Below are positions 53,549-61,985 of a DNA stretch of 64,000 bases, one piece after another. The stretch lies in the NCBI GenBank assembly GCA_963818505.1, contig CAWFSJ010000001.1, positions 372,001 through 436,000 of the forward strand. The letters run 5' to 3'. The stretch comes from JADKAV01 sp963818505. Its GTDB lineage: Bacteria > Actinomycetota > Actinomycetes > S36-B12 > UBA10799. Position 1 is the stretch's first letter. Every line of letters starts with the position of its first letter. The notes under the pieces are model-generated. The model saw only the letters and a list, made by a program, of their open reading frames with translations. It was not told the origin of the DNA and did no database searches. The position numbers and the translations under genes are program-made.

Positions 53549-54909
53549 TGCCAGCCGCCCCAGTGGCGGATCATGGAGTCGGCGGCTTCCGGACCCCAAC
53601 TGCCGGGCTGGTACTGCTGCACCGGGGGCGGCTGATCCAGCAGCGGCTGCACGATCCGCCACGTCTCCTCCACGGAGTCCTGGCGGGTGAAGTTCGACTG
53701 ATCCCCACGCAAGGCCGCGTAGAGGAGCTCCTCGTACGGTGTGGGACCCGCGCCGCCCTCGTCGGCGAAGTCCATGTCCAGATGGATCTGGCGAAGAGCG
53801 TCGTCGTCAGGGTCACGCGCGTTCAGCACCAGTGACGACCCGGAGTTGGGGTCGATGCGCAGAACCATCTGGTTGGCGGCCAACTTGTGGTTCTTGGAGG
53901 TGAACCGCAGCGTCGGAGCCCGCTTGAAGACCAGGCGCACTTCCGTGACCTTCTCCGGCAGGCACTTGCCCGTCCGGATGAAGAACGGCACACCGGCCCA
54001 GCGCCAGTTGTCGATGTCCACGCGCAGCGCCACGTACGTCTCGGTGGTCGAATCGGGCGCTACTCCGTCCACATCGCGATAGCCGACGTACTGACCGCGC
54101 ACGCAGCGGGATGGATCGATGTCCGGCATCGACTGGAAGACGTCCCACTTGCGGTCGTTGACGATGTCCAGGCTGTGCCCGGATGGCGGTTCCATCGCGA
54201 CCATGCTCAGCACCTGCATCAGGTGGTTCTGGACGACGTCGCGCAAGGCTCCGACGTCGTCGTAGAAGGAACCACGGTCAGCGACATCCAGATCCTCGGC
54301 CATCGTGATCTGGACGTTGTCGACGTACTTGTTGTTCCACAAGGGTTCGAGCATCACATTGGCGAAACGCAGGTGCAGGATGTCCTCGACGGACATCTTC
54401 CCCAGGAAGTGGTCGATGCGGAAGATCTGCGGTTCCTCGAGGTACTGATGCAAGGTCGAGTTGAGTTGCTGGGCTGAGGCTGTGTCGTGCCCGAACGGCT
54501 TCTCGATCACGACCCGTGAGTTGTCCGTCAGGCCTACACCGTTCAGGCCCTCGACGACCATCGCGAACAGGGATGGGGGCACCTCGAGGTAGAACATGGG
54601 CGACTCAGCGGTGCCGATCGTCGCTTTCACCTTCGCATACGTGGAGCTGTCCGCGAAGTCGCCGCTGACGTAGGAAAGCCGGGCCGCGAACCGGTCGAAC
54701 ACGGCCTCGTCCAAGTCGATACCGGCATCCACCACACACTTGCGGGCATGGCGCACCAAGTGGTCCAGACTCCAGGCGTCTGCTGCCACACCCACCACAG
54801 GCACGTCGAGTCGGCCCGCAGCTTCCAGCAGGTAGAGCGACTTCAGGGTCATCCTCTTTGCCAGATCCCCGGTTATCCCGAAGACGACCAGTGCATCCGA
54901 GGCAGTCAC
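53533..54909 (-). CDS. zwf: Glucose-6-phosphate 1-dehydrogenase
   Basis: 458 residues, somewhat shorter than the usual ~490-510. NADP-binding loop VVFGITGDLAKRMTLKSLYL; substrate motif FRIDHFLGKMSVEDIL (usual RIDHYLGK with catalytic His); VIEKPFGHD; C-terminal PTPYEELLYAALRGD. Oxidises glucose 6-phosphate in the pentose phosphate route, making NADPH. GTG start 54909 overlaps the bfr stop; bfd-bfr-zwf look like one operon, an unusual pairing of iron storage with NADPH supply. Confidence 0.93.
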   Translation of the reverse strand: MTASDALVVFGITGDLAKRMTLKSLYLLEAAGRLDVPVVGVAADAWSLDHLVRHARKCVVDAGIDLDEAVFDRFAARLSYVSGDFADSSTYAKVKATIGTAESPMFYLEVPPSLFAMVVEGLNGVGLTDNSRVVIEKPFGHDTASAQQLNSTLHQYLEEPQIFRIDHFLGKMSVEDILHLRFANVMLEPLWNNKYVDNVQITMAEDLDVADRGSFYDDVGALRDVVQNHLMQVLSMVAMEPPSGHSLDIVNDRKWDVFQSMPDIDPSRCVRGQYVGYRDVDGVAPDSTTETYVALRVDIDNWRWAGVPFFIRTGKCLPEKVTEVRLVFKRAPTLRFTSKNHKLAANQMVLRIDPNSGSSLVLNARDPDDDALRQIHLDMDFADEGGAGPTPYEELLYAALRGDQSNFTRQDSVEETWRIVQPLLDQPPPVQQYQPGSWGPEAADSMIRHWGGWHQPWL

Positions 54910-55385
54910 GGCGCTGGGTGCTCCGTCACGTTCTGCAAGTACAGGGCCTCGCCGAGTCTCTCGAGTAGTTCGAGTTGGGTCTCCAGGTAGTCCACGTGCG
55001 TCTCCTCGTCCGCCAGGATCGTCTCGAAGATCTTCGCGGAGGTGACGTCTCCCACCGAGCGCATGTAGTCGATGCCGGCACGTAGCCGCTGCAGTGCCTC
55101 AACCTCGATCTGCATGTCGGCGGCGAACTGCTCGGGCACGGTCTGGCCGATCCGAACCGTCCCGAGACGCTGCAGGTTGGGAAGGCCTTCGAGGAACAGG
55201 ATTCTGTCGATGAGCACCTGCGCATGACGCATCTCGTCGATGGATTCGTGCTCGGTGTACGCAGCCAGCTTGGTGAGCCCCCAGTTGTGCTGCATGCGCG
55301 CATGCAGGAAGTACTGGTTGATGGCGGTGAGTTCCGCGGTGAGCTGGTCGTTCAGGTAGGTGATGACTTGTTGGTCGCCTCGCAT
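54906..55385 (-). CDS. bfr: Bacterioferritin
   Basis: 159 residues. Ferritin-like four-helix bundle with ferroxidase ligands Glu/His in LTAELTAINQYFLHARM, YTEHESIDEMRHAQ and FETILADEETHVDYLETQL; Met of ESIDEMRHAQ is the heme-binding residue. Stores iron in a 24-mer shell in the cytosol. It starts 21 bp after bfd on the same strand. Length matches the family. Confidence 0.96.
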   Translation of the reverse strand: MRGDQQVITYLNDQLTAELTAINQYFLHARMQHNWGLTKLAAYTEHESIDEMRHAQVLIDRILFLEGLPNLQRLGTVRIGQTVPEQFAADMQIEVEALQRLRAGIDYMRSVGDVTSAKIFETILADEETHVDYLETQLELLERLGEALYLQNVTEHPAP

Positions 55386-55406
55386 GGCCGTAAGGCTATC
55401 TGCGCA

Positions 55407-55592
55407 TCAGGACCGACTGCTCATCAGATTGGACTCGAGGTCAGACACTCGGGCGCACAAGGTCTCGCGGCACGAACCGCACCCGGTCGAGGCCCCGGTG
55501 TGCTCGGCGATGGAGTCCGCGCAACGGTTGCCCAGGTCGAAGGCGCGCTGAACGTCGGTGTCTGTCACGGCGTGGCAAATGCACACGTACAT
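55407..55592 (-). CDS. bfd: Bacterioferritin-associated ferredoxin
   Basis: 61 residues. [2Fe-2S] Cys set: CICHAVT (CxC) and GCGSCRETLC (CxxC). Bfd docks on bacterioferritin at the heme and reduces the core to release iron. It is the first gene of the bfd-bfr-zwf run; AGGAGG lies upstream of its ATG and an IdeR/DtxR-type box lies 22 bp before the start codon, consistent with induction when iron is low. Confidence 0.92.
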   Translation of the reverse strand: MYVCICHAVTDTDVQRAFDLGNRCADSIAEHTGASTGCGSCRETLCARVSDLESNLMSSRS

Positions 55593-55613
55593 CCCCTGGG
55601 ACCTCCTCAGTAG

Positions 55614-55632
55614 TTAGGTATACCTTACCTAA
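55614..55632 (-). promoter_or_regulatory. IdeR/DtxR-type iron box upstream of bfd
   Basis: TTAGGTATACCTTACCTAA matches 14 of 19 positions of the commonly quoted consensus TTAGGTTAGGCTAACCTAA, with both outer arms (TTAGGT and ACCTAA) complete. It is located 22 bp upstream of the bfd start codon and 110 bp from the divergent GNAT gene. Fe2+-bound IdeR/DtxR at this site would repress bfd and probably bfr-zwf. The regulator is not encoded in the window. Confidence 0.7.
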
Positions 55633-55742
55633 GAACTTACCGTCTCGCGATACCCGTCAGGATCCGATGCCAAACCAGGCTCACCAAGCGAAAGCGGGAG
55701 GGCGCCACCGGGCGCGCTGACATCAACTGCGCTAATGGGTCC

Positions 55743-56210
55743 ATGCAGATCCGTGTGGCCAACCCCGAAGACGTCGCGTCGATGGTGGCATTCGTCCACG
55801 ATCTCGCGCAGTACGAGCGGGAACCGGATGCGGTGAAGATGAGCAACGAACAACTGCACGTCGCATTGTTCGAGGCACCGGTCCATCTCTTCGCCCATGT
55901 GGCCGAGCAGGACACCCACGTGATCGGGATGGCCATCTGGTTTCTGAACTTCTCCACCTGGGAGGGCACTCACGGCATCTACCTCGAGGACCTCTACGTC
56001 CACCCGGGAGCCCGAGGGCAGGGGGCGGGCAAGGCACTTCTGTCGGCTTTGGCCGGCATCTGCGTCGAACGCGGGTATGCCCGACTCGAGTGGTCGGTCC
56101 TGGACTGGAACGAGCCGGCCCTGGGCTTCTACCGCAGCATCGGCGCTGTAGGCATGGACGAGTGGACCGTCCAACGCTTGGACGGTCCGGCGTTGCAGGC
56201 TTTGGCTTAG
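55743..56210 (+). CDS. GNAT-family N-acetyltransferase (diamine/thialysine type)
   Basis: 155 residues from ATG 55743. The GNAT fold includes MSNEQLHVALFE, IGMAIWFLNFSTWEGTHGIY, LEDLYVHPGARGQGAGKALL (acetyl-CoA loop) and WSVLDWNEPALGFYRSIGA. The overall pattern and length match the spermidine/thialysine acetyltransferase group. Its 3' end overlaps the 3' end of the flavoprotein gene by 4 bp (convergent). Confidence 0.88.
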   Translation: MQIRVANPEDVASMVAFVHDLAQYEREPDAVKMSNEQLHVALFEAPVHLFAHVAEQDTHVIGMAIWFLNFSTWEGTHGIYLEDLYVHPGARGQGAGKALLSALAGICVERGYARLEWSVLDWNEPALGFYRSIGAVGMDEWTVQRLDGPALQALA

Positions 56211-57223
56211 ACCTCCGGCAAGGGCCGGGATGGCCGGTCGGCCGGCGCCGCTCGACCGGCGATCGCGGCGGCCACGCGGTGGCCATGATCATGGCAGTTC
56301 TCGATGAACACCCCGAACCTGTCCTGCGTCCCGGCGGTGGCCGTGCCCACGACGAAGACGCCGGGCACGTCGGTTGCCATCGTCGCTGCGTCGAACACGG
56401 GCGCAGACTGCGGACCGGCGATCCCCACCCCGAGCATGTGGAAGATCTGCGGGTCCTGGAGATAACCGATCTGGGTGATGACGTCGTCCACCTGCACGAA
56501 CGCTCCGCCCCGTAGCCGGATACCGTCAGTCGTGATTTCGGTGATCTCGTCGGGCATGTGGCCGACGATCCGTCCTTCGGCCAACAGTGACTCCACCTCT
56601 GGGCGCAGCCAGAACTTGACGCGTTCGTGCAGGGCGCGACCGCGATGGATCAGATGAACCTGCGCGCCGACCCGGTAGCAGCGCAGCGCGGATTCGGCTG
56701 CCGAGTTCCGGCCGCCCACAATTGCGACGCGACGTCCGGCGTATCGATGCGGATCGTCCAGATGGTCGCGAACATGCCCTAGGCCCTCCCCCGGCACACC
56801 GAGGCGCCTTGACGCGTGGGTGCCCCCTGTCGCAAGGACCAACCATCTGGCGGCGAATACCTCACGTTGTCCGGACAGCGTCCGCGTGAACAGCCGCCCG
56901 TGCTCCGGCTGCGCCCCGACGACGTCGGTGAAGGTGCGCAGACGAATGCCCATTGTGGCGACGTACTGGCGCAAGTAGGCCAGGTACTGCTCACCGGTGA
57001 GTTTCTCCTGGGATGGCGCCACGATCGCGCAGCCGCTCAGTTCGAGCCTCTCCGGGGACGTGAAGAAGCGGGTATGGGCGGGGAACGTCCGGGCGATCGT
57101 GGCTCCGATCGGACCTGCGTCCAGGACCGTGACGTCCAAGCCGTCGGCCATCAGGATCGCGGCGGTCTCCAGGCCGATGGGTCCGGCCCCCACCACAAGC
57201 ACGTCCGAGCGAAGTTCCTCCAC
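56207..57223 (-). CDS. YpdA-like flavin oxidoreductase
   Basis: 338 residues from a leaderless GTG 57223 (TATGGT 8 nt upstream; TTG 57232 would overlap that hexamer). FAD motif VLVVGAGPIGLETAAILM, NAD(P) motif RVAIVGGRNSAAESALRCY and C-terminal FVVGTATAGTQDRFGVF. The pattern matches the YpdA group (bacillithiol disulfide reductase in Firmicutes). No redox-active CxxC, as in YpdA. In an actinomycete the partner thiol might be mycothiol, but this is inference. Confidence 0.82.
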   Translation of the reverse strand: MEELRSDVLVVGAGPIGLETAAILMADGLDVTVLDAGPIGATIARTFPAHTRFFTSPERLELSGCAIVAPSQEKLTGEQYLAYLRQYVATMGIRLRTFTDVVGAQPEHGRLFTRTLSGQREVFAARWLVLATGGTHASRRLGVPGEGLGHVRDHLDDPHRYAGRRVAIVGGRNSAAESALRCYRVGAQVHLIHRGRALHERVKFWLRPEVESLLAEGRIVGHMPDEITEITTDGIRLRGGAFVQVDDVITQIGYLQDPQIFHMLGVGIAGPQSAPVFDAATMATDVPGVFVVGTATAGTQDRFGVFIENCHDHGHRVAAAIAGRAAPADRPSRPLPEV

Positions 57224-57264
57224 GAAGCGCAACCATACTCACCAGTAATCCACCGAACGGACCG

Positions 57265-57278
57265 TTACCCGCGGGTAA
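57265..57278. promoter_or_regulatory. 14-bp perfect palindrome in divergent region
   Basis: TTACCCGCGGGTAA lies 42 bp upstream of the flavoprotein start (minus) and 72 bp before the small-peptide ORF (plus). Size and symmetry fit a dimeric repressor operator for one or both genes. It shares the TTACCC/GGGTAA words with the longer palindrome at 5737-5766. Confidence 0.5.
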
Positions 57279-57349
57279 GGGTTGGCAGGGGTCGCTCAAC
57301 GTGAACTGATGGGGGCGGAGGCCAACAGACCGCAACGAGAGGCAAGAAC

Positions 57350-57466
57350 ATGAACGCATTCACACCCCCCGAGGTTTTCGATCTCGGAACCGACGAATTG
57401 GCGACCAGCAGCACCCTCGAGCACGTCAGCGACGGGGTGGAGCAGTTCGAAGCAGCTTCGGAGTAG
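57350..57466 (+). CDS. Orphan 38-residue peptide, RiPP-leader-like
   Basis: ATG 57350 is preceded by GAGAGG 9 nt upstream. The product begins MNAFTPPEVFDLGTDELATS and ends STLEHVSDGVEQFEAASE. The FTPPEVFDLG start resembles the Y/F-x-x-P-x-V/L-x-x-L-G leader recognised by RRE proteins of lasso-peptide systems. A Thr at position 19 and a Ser/Asp pair 8 apart (Ser21 and Asp28) would even allow a lasso-style macrolactam. No cyclase, protease or transporter gene is adjacent. It could equally be a small housekeeping peptide. Confidence 0.5.
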   Translation: MNAFTPPEVFDLGTDELATSSTLEHVSDGVEQFEAASE

Positions 57467-57469
57467 CCC

Positions 57470-58639
57470 CTACCTCGCCGCGGCCGGCTCGGCGACCCAC
57501 GGTCGAGCCAGACTGTCTGCGAAGCGGGTGATGATCGGTCCGCCGACGGCCAGCAGCAGCACGTAGGTGGTCGCCAGCGGTCCGACATCGGTGAAACCCG
57601 CACTCACCGCCAGACCAGCGATCACCACACTGAACTCACCACGTGCGATCAAGACCGTGCCCGCCCGCATCCGACCTTTGGGGGCAGCACCCTGGCGACC
57701 CGCGGCGTACCACCCCGTGATCACCTTGGTGAGCGCGGTGACGACCGCGAGCAGAACTGCCTCGGGCAGGACGCCGGGGATCGCGGACAACGTCGTCTGG
57801 CTGGCGAAGGCAAGGAAGAACACCGCCGCGAAGAGGTCGCGAAGTGGGCTCATCACCCGCCGCGCCCGCTTCGCAGCACCTGCCGGTATCGCCAAGCCGA
57901 CCAGAAATGCCCCGACCGCCGACGAGATCCCCGCCATCTCCGCCACACCAGCCACGAGCAACGTCAGGCCGAGCACCCGCAGCAGAACCTGCTCGTCGTC
58001 CTCATGGTTGATCAGCCGTTCGGCCAGGCGCTCACCTCGCTGGGCGATCAGAATCACCAGGACGACCGCGACCACTGCGAGAACAGCGCCCACCCCACCT
58101 GCCAGAAGCCCACCGCCCACCAGTGCCACTCCCAAGACCGGCAGGTAAGCGGCCATCGCGACATCCTCGAGGACCAGGATCGACAGCACCGCAGGGCTCT
58201 CCCTGTTACCCAGGCGCCCCAGATCCCCCAACACCTTCGCGACGATCCCGGAGGAGGAAACCCAGGTGATCCCGGCAAGGGCCGCGCACGCGGCGGGGTC
58301 CATGCCCAATGCCAGCCCCATGATGAAACCCGGAGGAGCATTCAGCACGAAATCCACCACCCCGCTGGGGGCATGCCTTCGGATAGACGCGGTGAATTCC
58401 TCGGCGGAGAACTCCAGGCCCAGCGCCAGCATGAGCAGGACCACCCCGACCGCCGCTGCGGAATCGAGGAACGGTTCGGCACTTGTGAGCTCGACCGGGC
58501 CACCTTCGGCAATCACAAGCCCGGCAAGCAGGAACAAGGGAGCTGTCGACAGCCCGATCCGCAGAGCGAGCGCACCGGACAGGCCGAGCAGGATGAACAG
58601 GAAGCCCAGCTCGATGAGGAAAGCGGGCTCGCCCTTCAT
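57470..58639 (-). CDS. CPA2-type K+/H+ antiporter (KhtU/KefB-like membrane subunit)
   Basis: 389 residues, about 12 hydrophobic segments. Na_H_Exchanger features: LLLMLALGLEFSAEEF, GITWVSSSGIVAKVLGDLG, LSILVLEDVAMAAYLPVLGV and VLIARGEFSVVIAGLAV. Unlike KefB it lacks a fused RCK domain; that function is provided by the separate TrkA_C protein encoded upstream, which overlaps by one base (TGATG). Exchanges K+ for protons across the membrane. Confidence 0.92.
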   Translation of the reverse strand: MKGEPAFLIELGFLFILLGLSGALALRIGLSTAPLFLLAGLVIAEGGPVELTSAEPFLDSAAAVGVVLLMLALGLEFSAEEFTASIRRHAPSGVVDFVLNAPPGFIMGLALGMDPAACAALAGITWVSSSGIVAKVLGDLGRLGNRESPAVLSILVLEDVAMAAYLPVLGVALVGGGLLAGGVGAVLAVVAVVLVILIAQRGERLAERLINHEDDEQVLLRVLGLTLLVAGVAEMAGISSAVGAFLVGLAIPAGAAKRARRVMSPLRDLFAAVFFLAFASQTTLSAIPGVLPEAVLLAVVTALTKVITGWYAAGRQGAAPKGRMRAGTVLIARGEFSVVIAGLAVSAGFTDVGPLATTYVLLLAVGGPIITRFADSLARPWVAEPAAAR

Positions 58640-59124
58640 CAGTCTGTGTTCTCGATGAGTGTGTGGACTCTGCGAACGCCCGACGAAGTCCCGATCACCA
58701 CCAGGATGTCGCCGGCCAGCAGGATCTGTTCGGGCAGTGGTGACGAGATGACCTCTTCACCACGGACCACGGCCACGATGCTGGCACCGGTGAGGGTCCT
58801 GCAGTGCGTCTCGCCCAAGGTCTGCCCCACGAAGGGCGACGTGGAAGGAATCCTGATCTTCTCGGTGTGCAGCCCCGGGATCTCCCGGGTGAGATCGGCG
58901 AGCTTGCGTGCGAATCTCGGCGCTCCCAGGATCTCCGAGATGATCTCCCCCTCCTCCTGGGTCAGGCGAGACACCGTCGAGGCGGCATCAGGGTCATCGC
59001 GGGCGAACTCGACGATCTCCGAGCCACCGTCGCGGTAGACGATCAGGCCAAGATGCTGGCCCGCAGCGGTGACGAGTTCGTAGCGGATCCCCACGCCCGG
59101 CAAGAGTGTCTCGGAAACCTCCAT
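58639..59124 (-). CDS. KhtT-like antiporter regulatory subunit (TrkA_C domain)
   Basis: 161 residues from ATG 59124 (GAGGAC upstream). N-terminal KhtT-like region MEVSETLLPGVGIRYELVTA followed by a TrkA_C/RCK_C domain: STSPFVGQTLGETHCRTLTG, ASIVAVVRGEEVISSPLPEQ, LAGDILVVIGT. Family length (~165) fits. KhtT binds c-di-AMP or senses pH and gates KhtU; here the transporter gene directly follows. Confidence 0.9.
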   Translation of the reverse strand: MEVSETLLPGVGIRYELVTAAGQHLGLIVYRDGGSEIVEFARDDPDAASTVSRLTQEEGEIISEILGAPRFARKLADLTREIPGLHTEKIRIPSTSPFVGQTLGETHCRTLTGASIVAVVRGEEVISSPLPEQILLAGDILVVIGTSSGVRRVHTLIENTD

Positions 59125-59300
59125 GTCCTCATCGTGCCGTACACCGCGGCCGGTCAACACCCGAATGGCTCGCGTGCGCAGCCCTGCAGACTCGCCGACC
59201 TCAACCTCACGCATATGCATGCCGATGTGTGTTATGTCACAGTGGTTCGGTTGCTTGATCAACCACCGACCCGATAACGTCCAGCGACGTGGAGTGTGAA

Positions 59301-60068
59301 ATGCGAGTGATGTCGGTCGCCGCAGCCCTTGCGGTGTCGATCGGCGGCCTCACGGCCCCGGCTATCGCCGACAGTGGACCCGCCGACCCGTTCAAGGAGA
59401 TCTCCACCAAGCCCGTTCGCGAGACGACCACCCTGAAGGGTTTCAAAGCATCTGTTCGAACCACCGTCGACGGCACGGTGCACCGCAACCGACTGCAGGT
59501 GATCGGGGGCACCCCCCGCAAGGTGCAGGTGCAGTACAGCAGCGACGGGACCACGTGGGTGACTGCGCGCACAAGGACGACGGATGAGAACGGCAGCGTG
59601 CGGGTGGCCATGGACGTGGCCCCCGACCGCAACCGGTGGCGAGTCTTCGTGCCTGCCACCGAGGACCACACAAAGGCCCGTTCGGGAATCAAGACCTTCG
59701 CTGTTCAGGAACCCGAGAGTGAGTCGACAACCCCGCCGTTCCCGTCCATCACCACCTCGCAGATCGAAGCCAACAAGGCGTACGCCCGTGTCTACATCCT
59801 CAGCACCTACGGCTGGGGCGACGACCAATGGGTGTGTCTTGAACAACTGTGGACCCGTGAGTCCGGCTGGAATCACCTGGCTGTCAACCCGAGTTCAGGG
59901 GCCACCGGAATCCCCCAGTCGCTGCCTGGCGACAAGATGGCCACGGCCGGGGCTGACTGGCGCACCAACCCGCAGACCCAGATCCGCTGGGGTGCCTCCT
60001 ACATAAAAGGTCGTTACGGCGATCCCAAGGGTGCCTGGGCGCACTTCACGACGAAGAACTGGTACTGA
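59301..60068 (+). CDS. Secreted lytic-transglycosylase-like protein
   Basis: 255 residues from ATG 59301 (GGAG 7 nt upstream). Signal peptide MRVMSVAAALAVSIGGL to AIA. The central region (about 40-140) is an Ig-like beta domain (VQVQYSSDGTTWVTARTRTT). The C-terminal ~80 residues are SLT-like: QWVCLEQLWTRESGWNHLAV (catalytic Glu), NPSSGATGIPQSLPGDKMAT and IRWGASYIKGRYGDPKGAW. It probably cleaves peptidoglycan outside the cell. Its 3' end overlaps the opposite-strand gene at 60046 by 23 bp. Confidence 0.85.
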   Translation: MRVMSVAAALAVSIGGLTAPAIADSGPADPFKEISTKPVRETTTLKGFKASVRTTVDGTVHRNRLQVIGGTPRKVQVQYSSDGTTWVTARTRTTDENGSVRVAMDVAPDRNRWRVFVPATEDHTKARSGIKTFAVQEPESESTTPPFPSITTSQIEANKAYARVYILSTYGWGDDQWVCLEQLWTRESGWNHLAVNPSSGATGIPQSLPGDKMATAGADWRTNPQTQIRWGASYIKGRYGDPKGAWAHFTTKNWY

Positions 60069-60705
60069 CCCTGCGCGGGCCCGCAGCGCTGGGCAGCGTT
60101 GCGTTGTCGCCCAGGTACTCCACGGACACCTGAGTGACCCGCTTGGGGCTCACGAACCGGTAACGTCCGTCCTTGCGCGCGTAGGTGCGACCGAGTACGC
60201 GCCACCGCCCGTTCTTGAACCCACTGACCTTCACAGTCGCCCGGCCTGCCCAGGAGCCAGCCAGAACCTCTCCGCGGACCCGGGTGCCAACAGGAGTACG
60301 CCGGGCAACGTCGATACTCGCCGTGGTGACGGCCTTGCTGACAAGGAAACCGACCGCGAAGTCCACTGTCGACAGTCCGATCCTGCCCGTGACCTTCGCA
60401 GTCCAGGGACCACCACTGTCGGCGGGGCACAGCAGGAGGCTCCCACCGATCGACTCGGTGCCGAAACCGGCGAACGCCACCGCGTCCAGCCTCGAACCGG
60501 CCGTGGGACCGGCCTGCACGGCCACCAGCCAGCCGACAAGATTGCCGGCCTTGGCGCTGACCGTCACAGGCTGGCTCACACATGCGTACCCGGGCCACAC
60601 CAGGTCGTCAACCGACACGGTCAACCCATTACTGGAACCACTCCCGGCTTGTGCCGGTGAGGCAACGACCACCACAGCCGTCAAGCCCGCTAGGACTGCT
60701 CGCAC
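60046..60705 (-). CDS. Secreted protein of unknown function
   Basis: 219 residues from a leaderless GTG 60705 (TAGTGT 8 nt upstream; GTG 60717 is the alternative). Signal peptide VRAVLAGLTAVVVVASPAQA. The mature part has two Cys (GYACVSQ and LLCPADS) and Ig-like strands: PVTVSAKAGNLVGWLVAVQA, GRATVKVSGFKNGRWRVLG and QVSVEYLGD. Resembles the beta modules of other secreted proteins here (9280, 12237, 59301). No known family. Confidence 0.72.
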   Translation of the reverse strand: MRAVLAGLTAVVVVASPAQAGSGSSNGLTVSVDDLVWPGYACVSQPVTVSAKAGNLVGWLVAVQAGPTAGSRLDAVAFAGFGTESIGGSLLLCPADSGGPWTAKVTGRIGLSTVDFAVGFLVSKAVTTASIDVARRTPVGTRVRGEVLAGSWAGRATVKVSGFKNGRWRVLGRTYARKDGRYRFVSPKRVTQVSVEYLGDNATLPSAAGPRRVSTSSSS

Positions 60706-60729
60706 AGTGCCCCACACTAGTCCTGTGAC

Positions 60730-61215
60730 TCAGGGCGTTGGGCCTTTGTCACGCACAGTGCGCACCGATTCCATGGCGTCCTGGAGTTCCTTGAGCCATT
60801 CGGCCTCGTGCTGACCCACGAGTCGCACGCACCAGGCCAGCGCATCCGAGCGCGACCGAGCCACCGACGCCGCGACCAGGGTGTCGAGCACGACTCGGTC
60901 GTCCTGACGCAAACGGGTCATGACCGGGACACTCAGGCGCGTGAACATCGTCTGCGTTCGGGCGCATCGCGCACCCCAGGCCACCTTGCGACCCGTGGCG
61001 TGCTCGAGCTCACGAGCGATGCCGATCCGCTCATCGCGGGTGTCCTCACGGAACCGGGTGATCCTGCCGGCAGCGGCGGTGTCATCGTCGAGTCCATCGC
61101 TGGGCAGCTGACCGATGATGCTGATCTCTTCGCGGTCCACGACCACCTCGAACTGCTCGAACCAGTCTCCAAGCCGACCGGTGAGCCATTTCTCAATCTG
61201 TTCTTGTGTAAGCAT
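60730..61215 (-). CDS. Conserved hypothetical protein
   Basis: 161 residues from ATG 61215. Helical, with acidic N-terminus (EQIEKWLTGRLGDWFEQFEV, DDDTAAAGRITRFREDTRDE) and a helical C-terminal region (VVLDTLVAASVARSRSDALA, QHEAEWLKELQDAMESV). The C-terminal part resembles small ribbon-helix-helix-like or regulatory proteins of actinobacteria, but I do not recognise a family. Not linked by overlap to its neighbours. Confidence 0.65.
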   Translation of the reverse strand: MLTQEQIEKWLTGRLGDWFEQFEVVVDREEISIIGQLPSDGLDDDTAAAGRITRFREDTRDERIGIARELEHATGRKVAWGARCARTQTMFTRLSVPVMTRLRQDDRVVLDTLVAASVARSRSDALAWCVRLVGQHEAEWLKELQDAMESVRTVRDKGPTP

Positions 61216-61280
61216 GTAATCACTGTTGCACGCAGGGCCCGGCCTGACCAGCCGTGTTCACCGCGGGAAGAATCGAACGC

Positions 61281-61985
61281 ATGCGGACCAATCGCAACAG
61301 GATCGAATTCGAATCCCGCCTGATCCGTAGATATCCGCTGCAACCTCACGACCAGCAGGATCTTGCCCTCAATGCCCACAAGCACGAGGTCGCCCGGCGC
61401 GCTGGACTGCCGGTGCCGGCCATTCTGGCCGTGCACGATGAGCCGCCCCTACATCTGGTGATGGAGCGGGCCAACGGGACTCCCCTGATGGAGACCGAAC
61501 TGACTCTGCCCGCTCAGCGGCGCCTCGGTGAGCAGCTCGCCACGTTCACCGAGCAGATGCGGCGCATGCGCGATTGGGAATCCATTGGACCCACCTGGGC
61601 CACCTTGTGGTCCGTGCTGGCACAGGTTTGCGACTCCGCTGCTTGTGATGCGGCGGCAGTGACAGCAGCCGAAGTGACCACCACGCTCGTGCACGGCGAT
61701 CTCAGTGCCGGCAACCTGCTGGTGAGCCAGGACGGGGACCTGGTCGCTGTCATCGACTGGGACGGCGCGGCGTTGGCGGATCCGGCCATGGACTGGTCGG
61801 CGCTCAACGCCAACTGCGGGCCGGCTGTGGTCGAGGCCCTTCGTCAGAACACCGCGGAGGCCGCCGAGCTCGATCGACGGGCGGCCATCTACCTGGACAC
61901 CTGGCCTGTGCAGCACGACCTGTGGGAACAGGGTCGCCATCCCTGGCTATCCGGGGACCGGCCCGTCTCCGAACCGCGTCTTTGA
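61281..61985 (+). CDS. Aminoglycoside phosphotransferase (APH)-like kinase
   Basis: 234 residues from ATG 61281 (GTG 61254 also possible). Brenner-type catalytic loop TTLVHGDLSAGNLLVSQDG (HGDxxxxN) and AVIDWDGAALADPAMDWSAL (metal Asp). The N-lobe is short (MRTNRNRIEFESRLIRRYPL). Such APH-fold proteins phosphorylate small metabolites as often as antibiotics, so no resistance function is implied. Its 3' end overlaps the CDF gene by 39 bp (convergent). Confidence 0.85.
   Translation: MRTNRNRIEFESRLIRRYPLQPHDQQDLALNAHKHEVARRAGLPVPAILAVHDEPPLHLVMERANGTPLMETELTLPAQRRLGEQLATFTEQMRRMRDWESIGPTWATLWSVLAQVCDSAACDAAAVTAAEVTTTLVHGDLSAGNLLVSQDGDLVAVIDWDGAALADPAMDWSALNANCGPAVVEALRQNTAEAAELDRRAAIYLDTWPVQHDLWEQGRHPWLSGDRPVSEPRL

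Noticed and set aside
61281..61985. APH-like gene as an antibiotic resistance determinant
   Set aside because: The HGDxxxxN fold is shared with many metabolite kinases and the neighbourhood is housekeeping; no resistance context.
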